A stretch of DNA of 64,000 bases from Streptomyces sp. NBC_01237 (GCF_035917275.1 NZ_CP108508.1:3100001-3164000); one strand, 5' to 3'; positions 16,868 through 25,862 are shown, counted from the first letter of the stretch. Made by a program: numbers and translations. Notes: generated from the letters alone by a model not told the origin.

Positions 16868-17770
16868 ATGGCTGACTTCCCGAACCTTTCCCGCCGGGGC
16901 TTTCTCCATCGATCGGCGGCCGTGGGCGGACTGCTCGTCGTGCCGGGTCTGCTGGCCGCGTGCAGCAAGACGGACGCCGGGGCCACGGACGGCGAGGGCG
17001 CGCTCGACAAGCTCCGCAAGCAGGGCTTCGTCCGGGTCGCGTACGCCAATGAGGCCCCGTACGGCTATCTGGAGGGCAAGGAGCTCAAGGGCGAGGCGCC
17101 CACCCTGCACCGGGAGATCTTCAAGGCGCTCGGCGTCGACGAGCTGAAGCCGACCCTCTCGGAGTGGGACGGACTGATACCCGGGCTCCAGGCGGGGAAG
17201 TACGACGTGGTGAGCGCGGGCATGGCGATCACCCCGGAGCGCTGCGCGAACGCCCTTTTCTCCGAACCGGAGTTCATCTCCCCGACCGCCCTGATGGTCA
17301 AGAAGGGCAACCCGAGGAAGATCACCGATCTGGCCTCCGCGAAGGCCGCCGGGATCACCGTCGGGGTGATGTCGGGTGCGGTCGAGGGCTCGTACGCCAA
17401 GGGTGCGGGCATCGCCGAGAGCAAGATCAAGTCGCTCCAGAAGCCGCAGGACGGCGCGGACGCCGTCAAGGGCGGCCGGATCGACGCCTTCCTGCTGACC
17501 GGCATCTCGCTGCGCTGGCTGGCGAAGACCAACCCCGCCACCGAGGTCACCGAGGCGTTCGTCCCGGAGCTGGACGGCAAGCAGCAGTTCTCACCGGGCG
17601 GCGCGGTGTTCCGCCAGGGCAACGAGGATCTGCGGGACGCCTTCAACCGCGAGCTGAAGAAGATCGTCGCGGACAGGTCCCGCTATGTGAGCCTCCTCCA
17701 GGAGTACGGCTTCGGGGCGACCGAGATCCCGCCGGCCACGCTGAAGACCGCGGATCTGTGCAAGGGCTGA
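16868..17770 (+). CDS. ehuB: ABC transporter substrate-binding lipoprotein (EhuB-type)
   Basis: 300 residues from ATG 16868, with AGGAG ten bases upstream; an in-frame TTG at 16859 is too close to that site. The signal sequence has a twin-arginine motif (SRRGFLHR) and a lipobox LLAAC, with Cys about residue 34. The mature part is a family 3 solute-binding protein (RVAYANEAPYGYLEGKELKG; EWDGLIPGLQAGKYDVVSAG). Two permease genes and an ATPase follow directly. The set and order match transporters annotated in Streptomyces as ectoine/hydroxyectoine EhuBCDA; polar amino acids are the alternative cargo. Confidence 0.72.
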   Translation: MADFPNLSRRGFLHRSAAVGGLLVVPGLLAACSKTDAGATDGEGALDKLRKQGFVRVAYANEAPYGYLEGKELKGEAPTLHREIFKALGVDELKPTLSEWDGLIPGLQAGKYDVVSAGMAITPERCANALFSEPEFISPTALMVKKGNPRKITDLASAKAAGITVGVMSGAVEGSYAKGAGIAESKIKSLQKPQDGADAVKGGRIDAFLLTGISLRWLAKTNPATEVTEAFVPELDGKQQFSPGGAVFRQGNEDLRDAFNRELKKIVADRSRYVSLLQEYGFGATEIPPATLKTADLCKG

Positions 17771-17786
17771 CGGGGCGGACCACTGC

Positions 17787-18518
17787 ATGAGTGACTTCTT
17801 CTCCACTCTCGTCGATGAGTTCCCGCAGGTCCGCGCGGGTCTGTGGGTGACCCTCCAGGCCACCGTGCTGGGCTCCCTGCTGGCTCTCGCCCTGTCCTTC
17901 CTCCTCGGTCTGATGGCGGGCAGCCGGCTCCTCCTGGTGCGCGGCACCTCCCGCGTCGTCGTGGAGTTCTTCCGCGGCACCTCCCTCTACATCCAGCTGT
18001 TCTGGCTCTACTACGCGATGCCGCCGCTGACCGGGTACGAGCTGACGCCACTGCTCTGCGGGGTCGTCGCCTTCGGCCTCAACTACGGGGCCTACGGCTC
18101 CGAGATCGTGCGCGGCGCCATCAACTCCGTACCGCGCGGGCAGTACGAGGCGGCCCTCGCGCTCAACCTCAGCCCGGCCCGGCGGATGCGGAAGGTGATC
18201 CTGCCGCAGGCGTGGGTGCAGATGATCCCGTCCTTCACCAATCTGCTGATCCAGCTGCTGAAGTGCACCCCGCTGCTGTGGCTGATCTCCGCGGCCGACC
18301 TGATGACCGTGATCCAGCAGCTGCGCGACCGCACCGGTGAGACCCTTACCGCGTATCTGACCCTGCTGGCCGCCTACTTCGTCTTGGCCTACGCGCTGAC
18401 CCTGCTGATGAACCTGCTGGAGCGGACCGCCAAGCGGCGGCTCGGGCTCCGGACAGGCGCGGACAGCCTGCTCAAGAGCCGCAGCGCGACCACCACCGCC
18501 GTCGGAGGTGCCCGGTGA
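17787..18518 (+). CDS. ehuC: ABC transporter permease (EhuC-type)
   Basis: 243 residues from ATG 17787, 16 bp after the binding-protein gene. HisM/polar amino acid permease family: five hydrophobic segments and the EAA loop YEAALALNLSPARRMRKVILP near residues 115-135. It overlaps the next permease by 4 bp. The C-terminal 25 residues are hydrophilic and end SATTTAVGGAR. Confidence 0.8.
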   Translation: MSDFFSTLVDEFPQVRAGLWVTLQATVLGSLLALALSFLLGLMAGSRLLLVRGTSRVVVEFFRGTSLYIQLFWLYYAMPPLTGYELTPLLCGVVAFGLNYGAYGSEIVRGAINSVPRGQYEAALALNLSPARRMRKVILPQAWVQMIPSFTNLLIQLLKCTPLLWLISAADLMTVIQQLRDRTGETLTAYLTLLAAYFVLAYALTLLMNLLERTAKRRLGLRTGADSLLKSRSATTTAVGGAR

Positions 18519-19156
18519 ACGGCTTCGACTGGAACGCCGCCATGGACGTCCTTCCCCTGGTGCTCGAAGGTTTTGAGGTCACCCTGCTCGCGACCGTGCT
18601 CGGCACCCTCGTCGCGGCGGTCCTGGGACTGGCCGTCGCGGTGGCCGGACGGGCCCCGAGCAGGTTCGTGACGGTCCCGGTACGGGTCGTCATGGAGTTC
18701 GTCCGCTCCACCCCGCTGCTCGTCCAACTGGTGGGGGCCGCCGCCCTGTTCACCTCGGTGGAGCCGCTGACCATCGGGATCGCGGTGCTGGGCGTCCACT
18801 ACGCCGCGTACACCTCCGAGGTGTACCGGGCCGGGATCGACGGCGTGCCCGAGGGCCAGTGGGAGGCGTGCCGGGCGCTGTCGCTGTCGCCGCGGCGGAC
18901 CTGGCAGGCCGTGATCCTGCCGCAGGCGGTGCGCAATGTGCTGCCGGCCCTCGGCAACTACGCGATCTCGATGTTCAAGGAGACCCCGTTCCTCGCCGTG
19001 ATCATGGTGCAGGAAATGGTCTTCGAGGCCCGGAAGTACGGGGCCGACCACTTCGCGTACACCGAGGCGTTCACGCTCGCGGGCCTGGTCTTCCTGGTCG
19101 CGAGCTACCCCACGTCGCTGTTGATGAGAAAGCTGGAGAAGCGCCTTGGCCACTGA
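18515..19156 (+). CDS. ehuD: ABC transporter permease (EhuD-type)
   Basis: 213 residues from GTG 18515, coupled by a 4-bp overlap to the preceding permease and overlapping the ATPase gene by 11 bp. Family features: FVRSTPLLVQLVGAAALF, the EAA loop WEACRALSLSPRRTWQAVILP, and YAISMFKETPFLAVI. With the other permease it should form the heterodimeric membrane channel. Confidence 0.8.
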   Translation: MNGFDWNAAMDVLPLVLEGFEVTLLATVLGTLVAAVLGLAVAVAGRAPSRFVTVPVRVVMEFVRSTPLLVQLVGAAALFTSVEPLTIGIAVLGVHYAAYTSEVYRAGIDGVPEGQWEACRALSLSPRRTWQAVILPQAVRNVLPALGNYAISMFKETPFLAVIMVQEMVFEARKYGADHFAYTEAFTLAGLVFLVASYPTSLLMRKLEKRLGH

Positions 19157-20021
19157 ACCCCTGCCCACCGAACCGCTCCCCCTCGGCCCTCTCCCCGTAC
19201 GGAAGACCACGGCCGCGGCCCCCGAGGACACCGCCCCGGTGATCCCGGACACCGCCCGTCCGCTGGTCCGCTTCGACAACGTGGTGAAGCGGTACGGCGA
19301 CCATGTGGTGCTGGACCGGCTGGACTTCACCGTGGAGCGCGGCGAGCACGTCACCCTGATCGGCCCCAGCGGCTCCGGCAAGACGACGATCCTGCGGCTG
19401 CTGATGACGCTGGAGAAGGTCAGCGACGGGGTGATCTGGGTGGACGGCTCCCCGCTGTCCCATGTCCGCGCCCCGGACGGTTCGCTGCGCCCGGCCGGTG
19501 AGAAGCAGCTGCGCGAGTCCCGCAAGAAGATCGGGATGGTCTTCCAGCAGTTCAACCTCTTCCCCAACATGAAGGTGCTCCAGAACATCACCGAGGCGCC
19601 CATCAGCGTGCTGGGCAAGGACCGCGACGAGGCGGAGGCCCGCGCCCGCGAGCTGCTCGACCTGGTCGGGCTGTCCGGGAAGACCGACGCGCACCCCTCC
19701 CAGCTCTCCGGCGGGCAGCAGCAGCGGGTGGCCATCGCGCGGGCGCTCGCGATGGAGCCGGAGATCCTGCTGCTCGACGAGGTGACCTCGGCGCTCGACC
19801 CGGAGCTGGTGGCCGGGGTGCTGGAGCTGCTGGGCGACATCGCCAGGAACACCGACATCACCATGGTCTGTGTGACCCACGAGATGAATTTCGCCCGGGA
19901 CGTCTCCAAGAAGGTGCTGATGTTCGACGCGGGCCGGGTGGTGGAGGCCGGTTCGCCGGAAAAAATCTTCACCGCCCCGGAGCACGAACGTACGCGCGAG
20001 TTCCTCAACGCGGTCCTGTGA
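19146..20021 (+). CDS. ehuA: ABC transporter ATP-binding protein (EhuA-type)
   Basis: 291 residues if started at TTG 19146, which lies inside the end of the permease gene; no better start precedes the conserved domain. Walker A GPSGSGKTT, Q-loop VFQQFNLFP, signature LSGGQQQRVAIARAL, Walker B ILLLDEVTSALD and H-loop CVTHEMNFA are all intact. The N-terminal 37 residues before LVRFDNVVKRYG are Pro/Ala-rich, with repeats of TEPLP/GPLP, and are not part of the domain. This completes the four-gene importer. Confidence 0.83.
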   Translation: MATEPLPTEPLPLGPLPVRKTTAAAPEDTAPVIPDTARPLVRFDNVVKRYGDHVVLDRLDFTVERGEHVTLIGPSGSGKTTILRLLMTLEKVSDGVIWVDGSPLSHVRAPDGSLRPAGEKQLRESRKKIGMVFQQFNLFPNMKVLQNITEAPISVLGKDRDEAEARARELLDLVGLSGKTDAHPSQLSGGQQQRVAIARALAMEPEILLLDEVTSALDPELVAGVLELLGDIARNTDITMVCVTHEMNFARDVSKKVLMFDAGRVVEAGSPEKIFTAPEHERTREFLNAVL

Positions 20022-20050
20022 CCTCGCCATTGAGGTGCCGATCGTGACTC

Positions 20051-20062
20051 TGGCATATGCCA
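20051..20062. promoter_or_regulatory. Perfect 12-bp palindrome TGGCATATGCCA
   Basis: A perfect palindrome 127 bp upstream of the IclR-type regulator start. The same core, TGGCATATGCC, occurs at 8683-8693 upstream of the gene at 8783. IclR proteins bind palindromes of this size, so autoregulation is possible; the second occurrence argues for a more general binding protein or chance. Confidence 0.35.
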
Positions 20063-20188
20063 TACGGGTGCGCCCCAGCTGACAGCGCCGGGGCGCATCC
20101 GCGAACTCGTCAACGGCCGCCCATCAAGGGCTTCTTGGCCGCTATCGTGGGGCGAAAGCTTGCGGTCACAACCTGGTAGGGGGAAACC

Positions 20189-20947
20189 GTGGCGTTGAAG
20201 CCCGAGCCGACCGCACCGTTCCACTCGGTGCAGTACGCCCTGCGCGTGCTCGAAACGGTCTCCAAGCACGGCGACGGTGTGACCGACGCCCAGATCTCCC
20301 GCGAGACGGGACTGCCCGCCGGGCACCTCGCCTCGCTGCTCCTGACCCTGCGCCGCGAGGGGTACGTCGAGCAGATCGCCGACGGCGCCTATGCCGTCGG
20401 CGCCGCGCTGCTGCTGCTCGGCTCCGGGGCGGCCCGCCGCCAGGCACTGGAGACCAAGCTCCAGGAGACCCTGATGCAGCTGCGCGACTCGGTCGGCGCG
20501 GCGGTCTACTTCAGCAGGTACGTCGACGGGGAGATCCGGGTCACCCAGGTGGCCGACGGTCCCCTGACTCCCGCGGTCAACGAGTGGGTGGACTTCCGCT
20601 CCTCGGCGCACGCCAGCGCGGTCGGCAAATGCCTGCTGGCCCAGCTCGACCAGAACGGCCGCCGCGACCACATCTCCCGGCACCGGACGCCCCGGCTCAC
20701 CTCGCGGACGATCACCAACGAGAAGGTCCTCTTCTCCAAGCTGGACGCCCAGCCGGCGACGGTCCCGGTGCTGGACCTCCAGGAGTACGCCGTGGGCACG
20801 GTCTGCGCGGCGGTACCGCTGACGGCCGGGTCGGCGGCGGGCTGTCTGGCGCTGTCCCTGCCGGTCGAGGACGCCCACCGGCTGCGGTCGGCGGCGGAGA
20901 CACTGAACCGGCGGGCGGCACCGGTGCTGCTGTCGATGGCGCTGTAG
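20189..20947 (+). CDS. IclR family transcriptional regulator
   Basis: 252 residues from GTG 20189, with AGGGGGAAACC just upstream. Winged helix at about 10-75 (SVQYALRVLETVSKHGDGVT; ISRETGLPAGHLASLLLTLR) and an IclR ligand-binding domain behind it (SSAHASAVGKCLLAQLD, a hallmark; CAAVPLTAGSAAGCLALSLP near the end). Effector unknown. It follows the ABC importer by 167 bp on the same strand and may control it (inference). Confidence 0.85.
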   Translation: MALKPEPTAPFHSVQYALRVLETVSKHGDGVTDAQISRETGLPAGHLASLLLTLRREGYVEQIADGAYAVGAALLLLGSGAARRQALETKLQETLMQLRDSVGAAVYFSRYVDGEIRVTQVADGPLTPAVNEWVDFRSSAHASAVGKCLLAQLDQNGRRDHISRHRTPRLTSRTITNEKVLFSKLDAQPATVPVLDLQEYAVGTVCAAVPLTAGSAAGCLALSLPVEDAHRLRSAAETLNRRAAPVLLSMAL

Positions 20948-21042
20948 GCGACTCCGCACACGGCGGGGCGGCGGCTCCGCGGGCCCGGCGGGCGCGTGTC
21001 ATCAGCACCCCTGGAGACCAGGTATTATTTTCGAGTCAGCAG

Positions 21043-21116
21043 GCGCCGTTAGCTCAGTTGGTTAGAGCAGCTGACTCTTAATCAGCGGGTCCGGGGTTCG
21101 AGTCCCTGACGGCGCA
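21043..21116 (+). tRNA. tRNA-Lys (CTT), second copy
   Basis: Identical in all 74 bases to the copy at 9460, anticodon CTT, no encoded CCA. The -10-like TATTAT (21023-21028) lies 15 bases upstream. The flanks differ from those of the other copies, apart from the few bases AGG just before the gene. Confidence 0.97.
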
Positions 21117-21123
21117 CAGACAC

Positions 21124-21169
21124 CACACTGGGTGCTCTCCGTATCACGGGGAGCACCCAGTGTGTTTTT
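21124..21169 (+). terminator. Rho-independent terminator of tRNA-Lys copy 2
   Basis: A long hairpin (CACACTGGGTGCTCTCC and its near-perfect complement, loop GTATCAC) followed by five T residues (21165-21169). Confidence 0.88.
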
Positions 21170-21252
21170 CGTGGTCGGCAGGTCCATCAGGAGTGCCGCC
21201 CGCGCGGCAGCGTGGGCACCCCTCACGGCCCCGCACAGTAACCGGTCAGGCG

Positions 21253-21843
21253 TCAGAACTTGACGTCCGAGCAGGCGTAGAACGCGTTGGTGGTGTCCGC
21301 GACGTTCCAGACGGCGAGGATGATGTGCTTGCCGGTCTTCTGGGTGGGGATCGTGCCCTGGTGGGTCAGCGTCGCCGGAGGCTGCTGATTCCCGTACGGC
21401 ACGGTCATGAACGGCTGCGATTCCAGGGCGGCCCGGGTGAGGGGCTTCGTGGAGTCCCAGCCGTCCTTGGTGATGTAGTAACGGAAGTCGCTCGTCGAGT
21501 GACGGGCGGTGAACTGCCAGCGGAAGCTGTAACCCTGCCCGCCGGTGACCTGGGTGGCGGGCCAGTTGCCGCCGCGCGGGTCGTCCAGCTGGGAGAAGGT
21601 CCCGTTGCCACCCGAACAGATCTTGCCGTCAGCGGGACCCGCCGCCGGGAAGCCCTTGGGCCCCTCGACGCTCTGCGGCTCCCACTGGATGTTGCCGCAG
21701 CCGGTGACCGTGCCGTTGGCACAGAGCTTCTGACGGCTGATGGGGGAATCCGTATAGCCGTGGCTGCTGGCGCTGCTGGTAGCGAGCACCGAAGCACCCG
21801 CGATCGCCAGGCCGACCACGGCCGCGCTTGCCCTTTTCCGCAT
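21253..21843 (-). CDS. Lytic polysaccharide monooxygenase, AA10 family (chitin/cellulose-active)
   Basis: 196 residues from ATG 21843 with GGAG upstream. A signal peptide covers 1-27 and its cleavage (ASS before HGY) exposes His28, the N-terminal copper ligand; the second ligand is His115 in FTARHSTSDF. Conserved CxNG (LCANGTVTGCG), GGQGYSFRW and FYACSDVKF support a single-domain AA10 enzyme without a binding module. It cuts crystalline chitin or cellulose oxidatively outside the cell. Upstream DasR-type boxes fit induction by N-acetylglucosamine. Confidence 0.92.
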   Translation of the reverse strand: MRKRASAAVVGLAIAGASVLATSSASSHGYTDSPISRQKLCANGTVTGCGNIQWEPQSVEGPKGFPAAGPADGKICSGGNGTFSQLDDPRGGNWPATQVTGGQGYSFRWQFTARHSTSDFRYYITKDGWDSTKPLTRAALESQPFMTVPYGNQQPPATLTHQGTIPTQKTGKHIILAVWNVADTTNAFYACSDVKF

Positions 21844-21909
21844 TGCTGTCGCTCCTCAAGAACGTGGGGGATGTTCCATGAGCACTGCTCGACTGCTGCG
21901 CGCGTGTCG

Positions 21910-21965
21910 TGCGGTCTAGACCAAGGTCTAGATTATTGACGCGACGTGAACATGTCCAGACCAAT
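21910..21965 (-). promoter_or_regulatory. DasR-type (dre) operator cluster upstream of the LPMO gene
   Basis: CGGTCTAGACCA at 21912-21923 is a near-perfect match to the core of the DasR element (TGGTCTAGACCA). AGGTCTAGATT follows directly (21924-21934), and TGTCCAGACCA lies at 21953-21963. All lie 67-120 bp upstream of the LPMO start. DasR controls chitinolytic genes in Streptomyces (established knowledge). Confidence 0.75.
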
Positions 21966-22010
21966 GAGCGTCGGATTCCGAATCGCCGCCCCGACGGTGT
22001 CCTGAGCCCC

Positions 22011-23687
22011 TCAGGCCCCGTCCCCACCGCTGCGGCCGGTGTAGAAAGCCACCGTCAGATCCTTGACCAGCGCCTTCCGTTCGTAGTCGTCGAGCTCCAC
22101 GATGCCCCGTGAGGTCAGCCGGTTGACCGTGTCGTCGACCGCGTCCACGACCGAAGTCAGCACACTGTCGCGGTGCTTCGCGTCGATCGCGGCCACCCGG
22201 CGCCGCTGCATCGCCGCCGCGACCTCGGGGGCGTACTCGATCCCGGTCGGCTGCGCGGAGTAGACCTCGATGCCCACGGGCTCGCAGTCCGCCTTCAGCA
22301 TCCGGGTCAGCGCGTCGCCCACCGCCTCCGCGTCGCGCAGGGTCGGGGCGTCCTCGTGGAACGCGTCGGCGGGCAGCTGCGAGAGGACCCGGGCCATGGC
22401 GGCCTCGACCTGCTCGCGCAGATACTCCTCGTGGTCGGCGACCCCGAGGGCGGCCCGCACGGTGTCCTTGATCCGCCAGACGACCAGGACGACGACGCGC
22501 AGCGCCGTACCGTTCGCGTCCACGGCGCGCAGCGACTCACTGCGCCAGTGCCGCAGCCGTACGTCGACGCGGCGGCGCAGCAGCAGCGGGGAGACCCAGA
22601 GCAGGCCGGTGCGCCGGACGCTCCCCCGGTAGTCGCCGAAGAGGGTCAGCACCCAGGCGTACCCGACCCGTCCGCGGCCGAGACCGCCGAGCGCGAAGAG
22701 CACCACGGTCACCAGGAGGGCGAGCACCGCCCAGGCTCCGATGCCGATGCCGTGGTACGGGCGGGAGCCGAGGCCGAGCCGGGCGAGCGCGGCGGCGGGC
22801 AGCGCCCCCACCCACCACAGGGTGGCGAGGCCGGCCGCGAGCCCGGCGGCCCCGGTGAGCAGCGCGGCCCAGCCGGGCAGTACCGGGCCGGGCCGCTCGG
22901 CGAGCCGCGGGTCGCCGAGCGGGGAGGGCCGGGTCGGCGCCTGCACCTGGGCCCGCGCGTGCGCCGGGGCCCGGGGCGCACGCGGCTCGGGCGGACGCCG
23001 CACACCGGGGGTCCGCTCCGCGTGGGACGGGCGCCCCGCCACCGCCGCCGGGAGCGTGGCGGCGCCGGTGTCCTCCCGCTCGTCGCGGAAGAGCAGGTGC
23101 ACGGGGATGGAGGCGGTGGTCTCGTTGGCGATGACCGAGTGCCGGCGGCCCGCCTCCCGGCGGGAGTCGCCGGCGGCGGCGGGCAGGGTCACGGGGGTGA
23201 TCCCGGTGTCCGGCCCCCCGCCGCCGCGGCCGAACGGACCGTCAGCACCCCGTACCGGTACGGAGACCGTGGCCGACACCGCCCCGAGGGCGGACGCGAC
23301 AGCCCTTCCGGGCGCCGTCGCCGCCCCGGGCACGACGGCGCCTCCCCGGACGACGGCACCTCCGGCGGCGACGGACCCTCCGGGGGCGAGGTCCAGCACG
23401 AGATCCAGACCGGGGCCGTCGGCGTCGGGGGCGGTGCGGGCGGTGTCGGAGCCGTCGGTGCGGGCGGGGGACGTCGGGGACGCCTGGCCCTCGGTGGGCC
23501 AGGGGAGCGCCGAGCCCGCCGGGGAGGGAGCCGCCCCCGGGCCCCGCGGCGCGGGCCGGGGCTGCCCGGACCGTTCCGGCTGCCCGGAGGGGCGGGCTGG
23601 CCGCGGGTGGTTCTCGTCTGCGTTCACCGGTTCCCGTTCCTTTCCGTTCTCCGGGGGCCCGGAGCTGTCCGACACCGTGGGTCGCAT
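22011..23687 (-). CDS. SPFH/band-7 domain membrane protein
   Basis: 558 residues from ATG 23687, chosen because GGAGG lies five bases upstream; an ATG at 23702 lacks such a site. The first 280 residues are Pro/Ala/Gly-rich and disordered. Two membrane helices lie at about 285-345 (WAALLTGAAGLAAGLATLWW; AWAVLALLVTVVLFALGGLG). The SPFH domain follows (about 350-535: LRVVVLVVWRIKDTVRAALG, EEYLREQVEAAMARVLSQLP, CEPVGIEVYSAQPTGIEYAP). Family members scaffold membrane microdomains. The usual partner for such proteins (NfeD-like) is not seen nearby. Confidence 0.78.
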   Translation of the reverse strand: MRPTVSDSSGPPENGKEREPVNADENHPRPARPSGQPERSGQPRPAPRGPGAAPSPAGSALPWPTEGQASPTSPARTDGSDTARTAPDADGPGLDLVLDLAPGGSVAAGGAVVRGGAVVPGAATAPGRAVASALGAVSATVSVPVRGADGPFGRGGGGPDTGITPVTLPAAAGDSRREAGRRHSVIANETTASIPVHLLFRDEREDTGAATLPAAVAGRPSHAERTPGVRRPPEPRAPRAPAHARAQVQAPTRPSPLGDPRLAERPGPVLPGWAALLTGAAGLAAGLATLWWVGALPAAALARLGLGSRPYHGIGIGAWAVLALLVTVVLFALGGLGRGRVGYAWVLTLFGDYRGSVRRTGLLWVSPLLLRRRVDVRLRHWRSESLRAVDANGTALRVVVLVVWRIKDTVRAALGVADHEEYLREQVEAAMARVLSQLPADAFHEDAPTLRDAEAVGDALTRMLKADCEPVGIEVYSAQPTGIEYAPEVAAAMQRRRVAAIDAKHRDSVLTSVVDAVDDTVNRLTSRGIVELDDYERKALVKDLTVAFYTGRSGGDGA

Positions 23688-23743
23688 TCCCGCCTCCGTC
23701 ATGTCCGTTCCGTCATGTCCGATCCATCACGCGAAGGGATCCG

Positions 23744-25039
23744 TCACGCGAAGAGCCGGCGCCAGGTCTCCGGCCCGGGGTAGCCGTCGGCCGCGCCGCC
23801 GCGCCAGCCCTGCGCCCGCTGGAACGCCTCGACGTTGCGGCGGTCCGCCTCGCCCCAGCCCGGCCCCGGTCCCGACACGTAGTGCTTGCCGTAGCCCTTC
23901 TTCACCAACTGTTTGCCGAGCCTGTCGACATGGCTGCTGGACCGACCCGGCTGGAAATAGGCGCGTCCGGGGAACGGGACGGCCGTATTCGCGCTGCCGC
24001 CCGCACCCGTGGCGGCGGGGATGTTGCGCCCGGTGCCGTTCACCAGGAGGCGCCAGGTGTGCGGGCCGGGGAGGCCGTCCGCCTCCTTGCCCTTCCAGCC
24101 CTGGGCCTTCTGGAACGCCTGGGTCGCCCGCTTGTCCGCGTCGCCCCAGGCGGCCCCCGGCCCCACCTTGTAGAAGCGCTTCCCGCCCCGCTCGATCAGC
24201 ATCTTCCCGAGCTGGGTGACGTACTTGCTGCTGACGCCGGGGCCGAATTTCCCGGCGCCGGGGAAGCTCGTGGACGATCCGCTGCCGCTCGTCCCTCCGG
24301 TGAGCCCCTTGTACCGGTAGGCCACGTATTTGGATGAGTTGTTCCAGTACGCCATGGGGGTCGACTGCTTGCGCGTGTTCGGGCGCGCCTGCTCGTAGGC
24401 GATGTAGTGGCTGTGGGTGTGGTCGGTCCAGCCGCCGAAGATCGTGACGTGGGAGCCCTTGGACGGGTCGGCCGGGTTGTGGAAGAGCAGCATGTCCCCG
24501 GGCTGGAGCTCCGAGCGGGAGATCCGGGTCCCGTAGGCCGCGAGACTCCCGGTCCATTCGTTGCCGCCGAGGTTCCAGGCCATCGACACGAAGCCGGAGC
24601 AGTCCTGGCGGTACCCGTCCGACCAGTACTTCGCCATGCTGTACGGAACCTTCGCGGACACCCACTTCTTGGCCCGGTTGATGATGTCGGCCCGGGTGGT
24701 CCTGCGCAGGCCCGACGTCGAGGACGGTGGCCCGGACGCCCCGGAACCGACGAGTGGTCCCGTCTCGCCCTGCGGGGTGGCCGGTTCGGGATCGGCCCGC
24801 TCGTCCGTCCGGGCGGCTCCGCCGGCGTGGTCGGCCGCGACCGCCGCCTCGACGGCCCCGCCGGACAGGCACACCCCGGCGGCCGTGACCAGGACCAGCG
24901 CACGGCGCGCGCCGTGCGCGGCCGGGTGGCCGCCGTGCCGCACCGGCAGGGCCCTGGCGGCGGTGCGCCGCTGCAGGGCACACCCCGCACAGACGCAGTC
25001 GATGGTGGGTTCGTACTCCTCGAAGACCGGCACAGTCAT
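23744..25039 (-). CDS. NlpC/P60-like peptidoglycan hydrolase with two C-terminal binding repeats
   Basis: 431 residues from ATG 25039, with GGAGG upstream. N-terminus is unusual: CVCAGC (15-20) precedes one membrane segment (about 46-66), so the protein may be membrane-anchored. Catalytic region: YRQDCSGFVSMAW (Cys147) and SHVTIFGGWTDHTH (His about 203), typical of NlpC/P60 or amidase-like Cys-His enzymes. Two 70-residue repeats close the protein, each with the pattern FxPGxxSxxVxxLGKxL, GPGxxWGxADxR, AFQxAQGWxGxxADGxPGPxTWRxL; they resemble peptidoglycan-binding repeats of Streptomyces. It acts on the cell wall. Confidence 0.8.
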   Translation of the reverse strand: MTVPVFEEYEPTIDCVCAGCALQRRTAARALPVRHGGHPAAHGARRALVLVTAAGVCLSGGAVEAAVAADHAGGAARTDERADPEPATPQGETGPLVGSGASGPPSSTSGLRRTTRADIINRAKKWVSAKVPYSMAKYWSDGYRQDCSGFVSMAWNLGGNEWTGSLAAYGTRISRSELQPGDMLLFHNPADPSKGSHVTIFGGWTDHTHSHYIAYEQARPNTRKQSTPMAYWNNSSKYVAYRYKGLTGGTSGSGSSTSFPGAGKFGPGVSSKYVTQLGKMLIERGGKRFYKVGPGAAWGDADKRATQAFQKAQGWKGKEADGLPGPHTWRLLVNGTGRNIPAATGAGGSANTAVPFPGRAYFQPGRSSSHVDRLGKQLVKKGYGKHYVSGPGPGWGEADRRNVEAFQRAQGWRGGAADGYPGPETWRRLFA

Positions 25040-25224
25040 GCGATTCCCCTCCGCACTCGTCAAGATCTTTGGGCGCATCTGCAACGGGCGTCAGTGTCTC
25101 AACTCTCCTGACATATCGCATTTTGACGGACCAATGAGAAAAAACGACCATCCGACAGGGCGTGGCGGCCGGGAAATGGTTCGGAGCACGCTTCGAGGTC
25201 GGGTAGAGTTCTCCAGGTCAGCAG

Positions 25225-25298
25225 GCGCCGTTAGCTCAGTTGGTTAGAGCAGCTGACTCTTAATCAGCGGGTCCGGGGTTCGAGTCCCTGACGGCGCA
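25225..25298 (+). tRNA. tRNA-Lys (CTT), third copy
   Basis: Identical in all 74 bases to the copies at 9460 and 21043. The -10-like TAGAGT (25204-25209) lies 16 bases upstream. CCA is not encoded. Confidence 0.97.
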
Positions 25299-25306
25299 CG
25301 CACAGT

Positions 25307-25339
25307 CGAAGCCCCCTCACCGAGCGTGAGGGGGCTTCG
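25307..25339 (+). terminator. Rho-independent terminator of tRNA-Lys copy 3
   Basis: A perfect 14-bp stem (CGAAGCCCCCTCAC and complement) with loop CGAGC. Its core GAAGCCCCCTC is shared with the terminator of copy 1. Confidence 0.9.
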
Positions 25340-25862
25340 GCCGTTTCCGGTCGCTCACGGTCGACCCACCCGGGAAGCGCGGCACACGCCCGGCACGCAC
25401 AGCCCCCTCACAGGATTCGGACCGTCACCGGGCAGTAACCGGACGGTTGCGGTGCGCTCATGAACACCTCCACACACCCCCTCCACAAGGGCTACCCAAA
25501 TCGCGCATATGAACGACAAACAGCTTGTTTCACCCTTGCGATCGCGCCCGGGGTCGGCCACCCTGTCTGGGTGCCGTCGGCTTCGGGGGGAGCCGCGAGG
25601 AGGGCATCCGCAGCGCTTCAAGGGAGCTGCTGTTCCTGGCAGTTGGGACAGCAGAGCGTGACATTCCGGTTGTGGGTGCCACGGGACGGAGGTTCCGCTC
25701 AGGTACGGATACCGAGAGGGCATCATGCAACCGGAAGGCCGCGTTTCCATGTCCATGTGGGAACGGCGGCCCACCAGATGTGTGCGCGGTGAACAGGGGG
25801 CGCCCGCCGTGCACCAAGTGACCGACCAATCACGCACCAGCATGCGTGCGGGGGGATGACCC
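25340..25862. other. Long upstream region of cslA
   Basis: 523 bp without a convincing gene; open frames here lack codon bias and ribosome binding sites. It should hold the cslA promoter. A small inverted repeat CACGCA/TGCGTG (25831-25848) lies just before a GGGGGG ribosome binding site (about 25849-25855) and could influence translation start. No known operator was recognised. Confidence 0.4.

Noticed and set aside
18389..20959. An 850-codon open frame on the minus strand across the ABC importer and IclR genes
   Set aside because: It is the mirror of four well-supported + strand genes and shows no domain.
23687..23702. Upstream ATG as start of the SPFH gene
   Set aside because: The GGAGG lies between the two ATGs and fits only the one at 23687.
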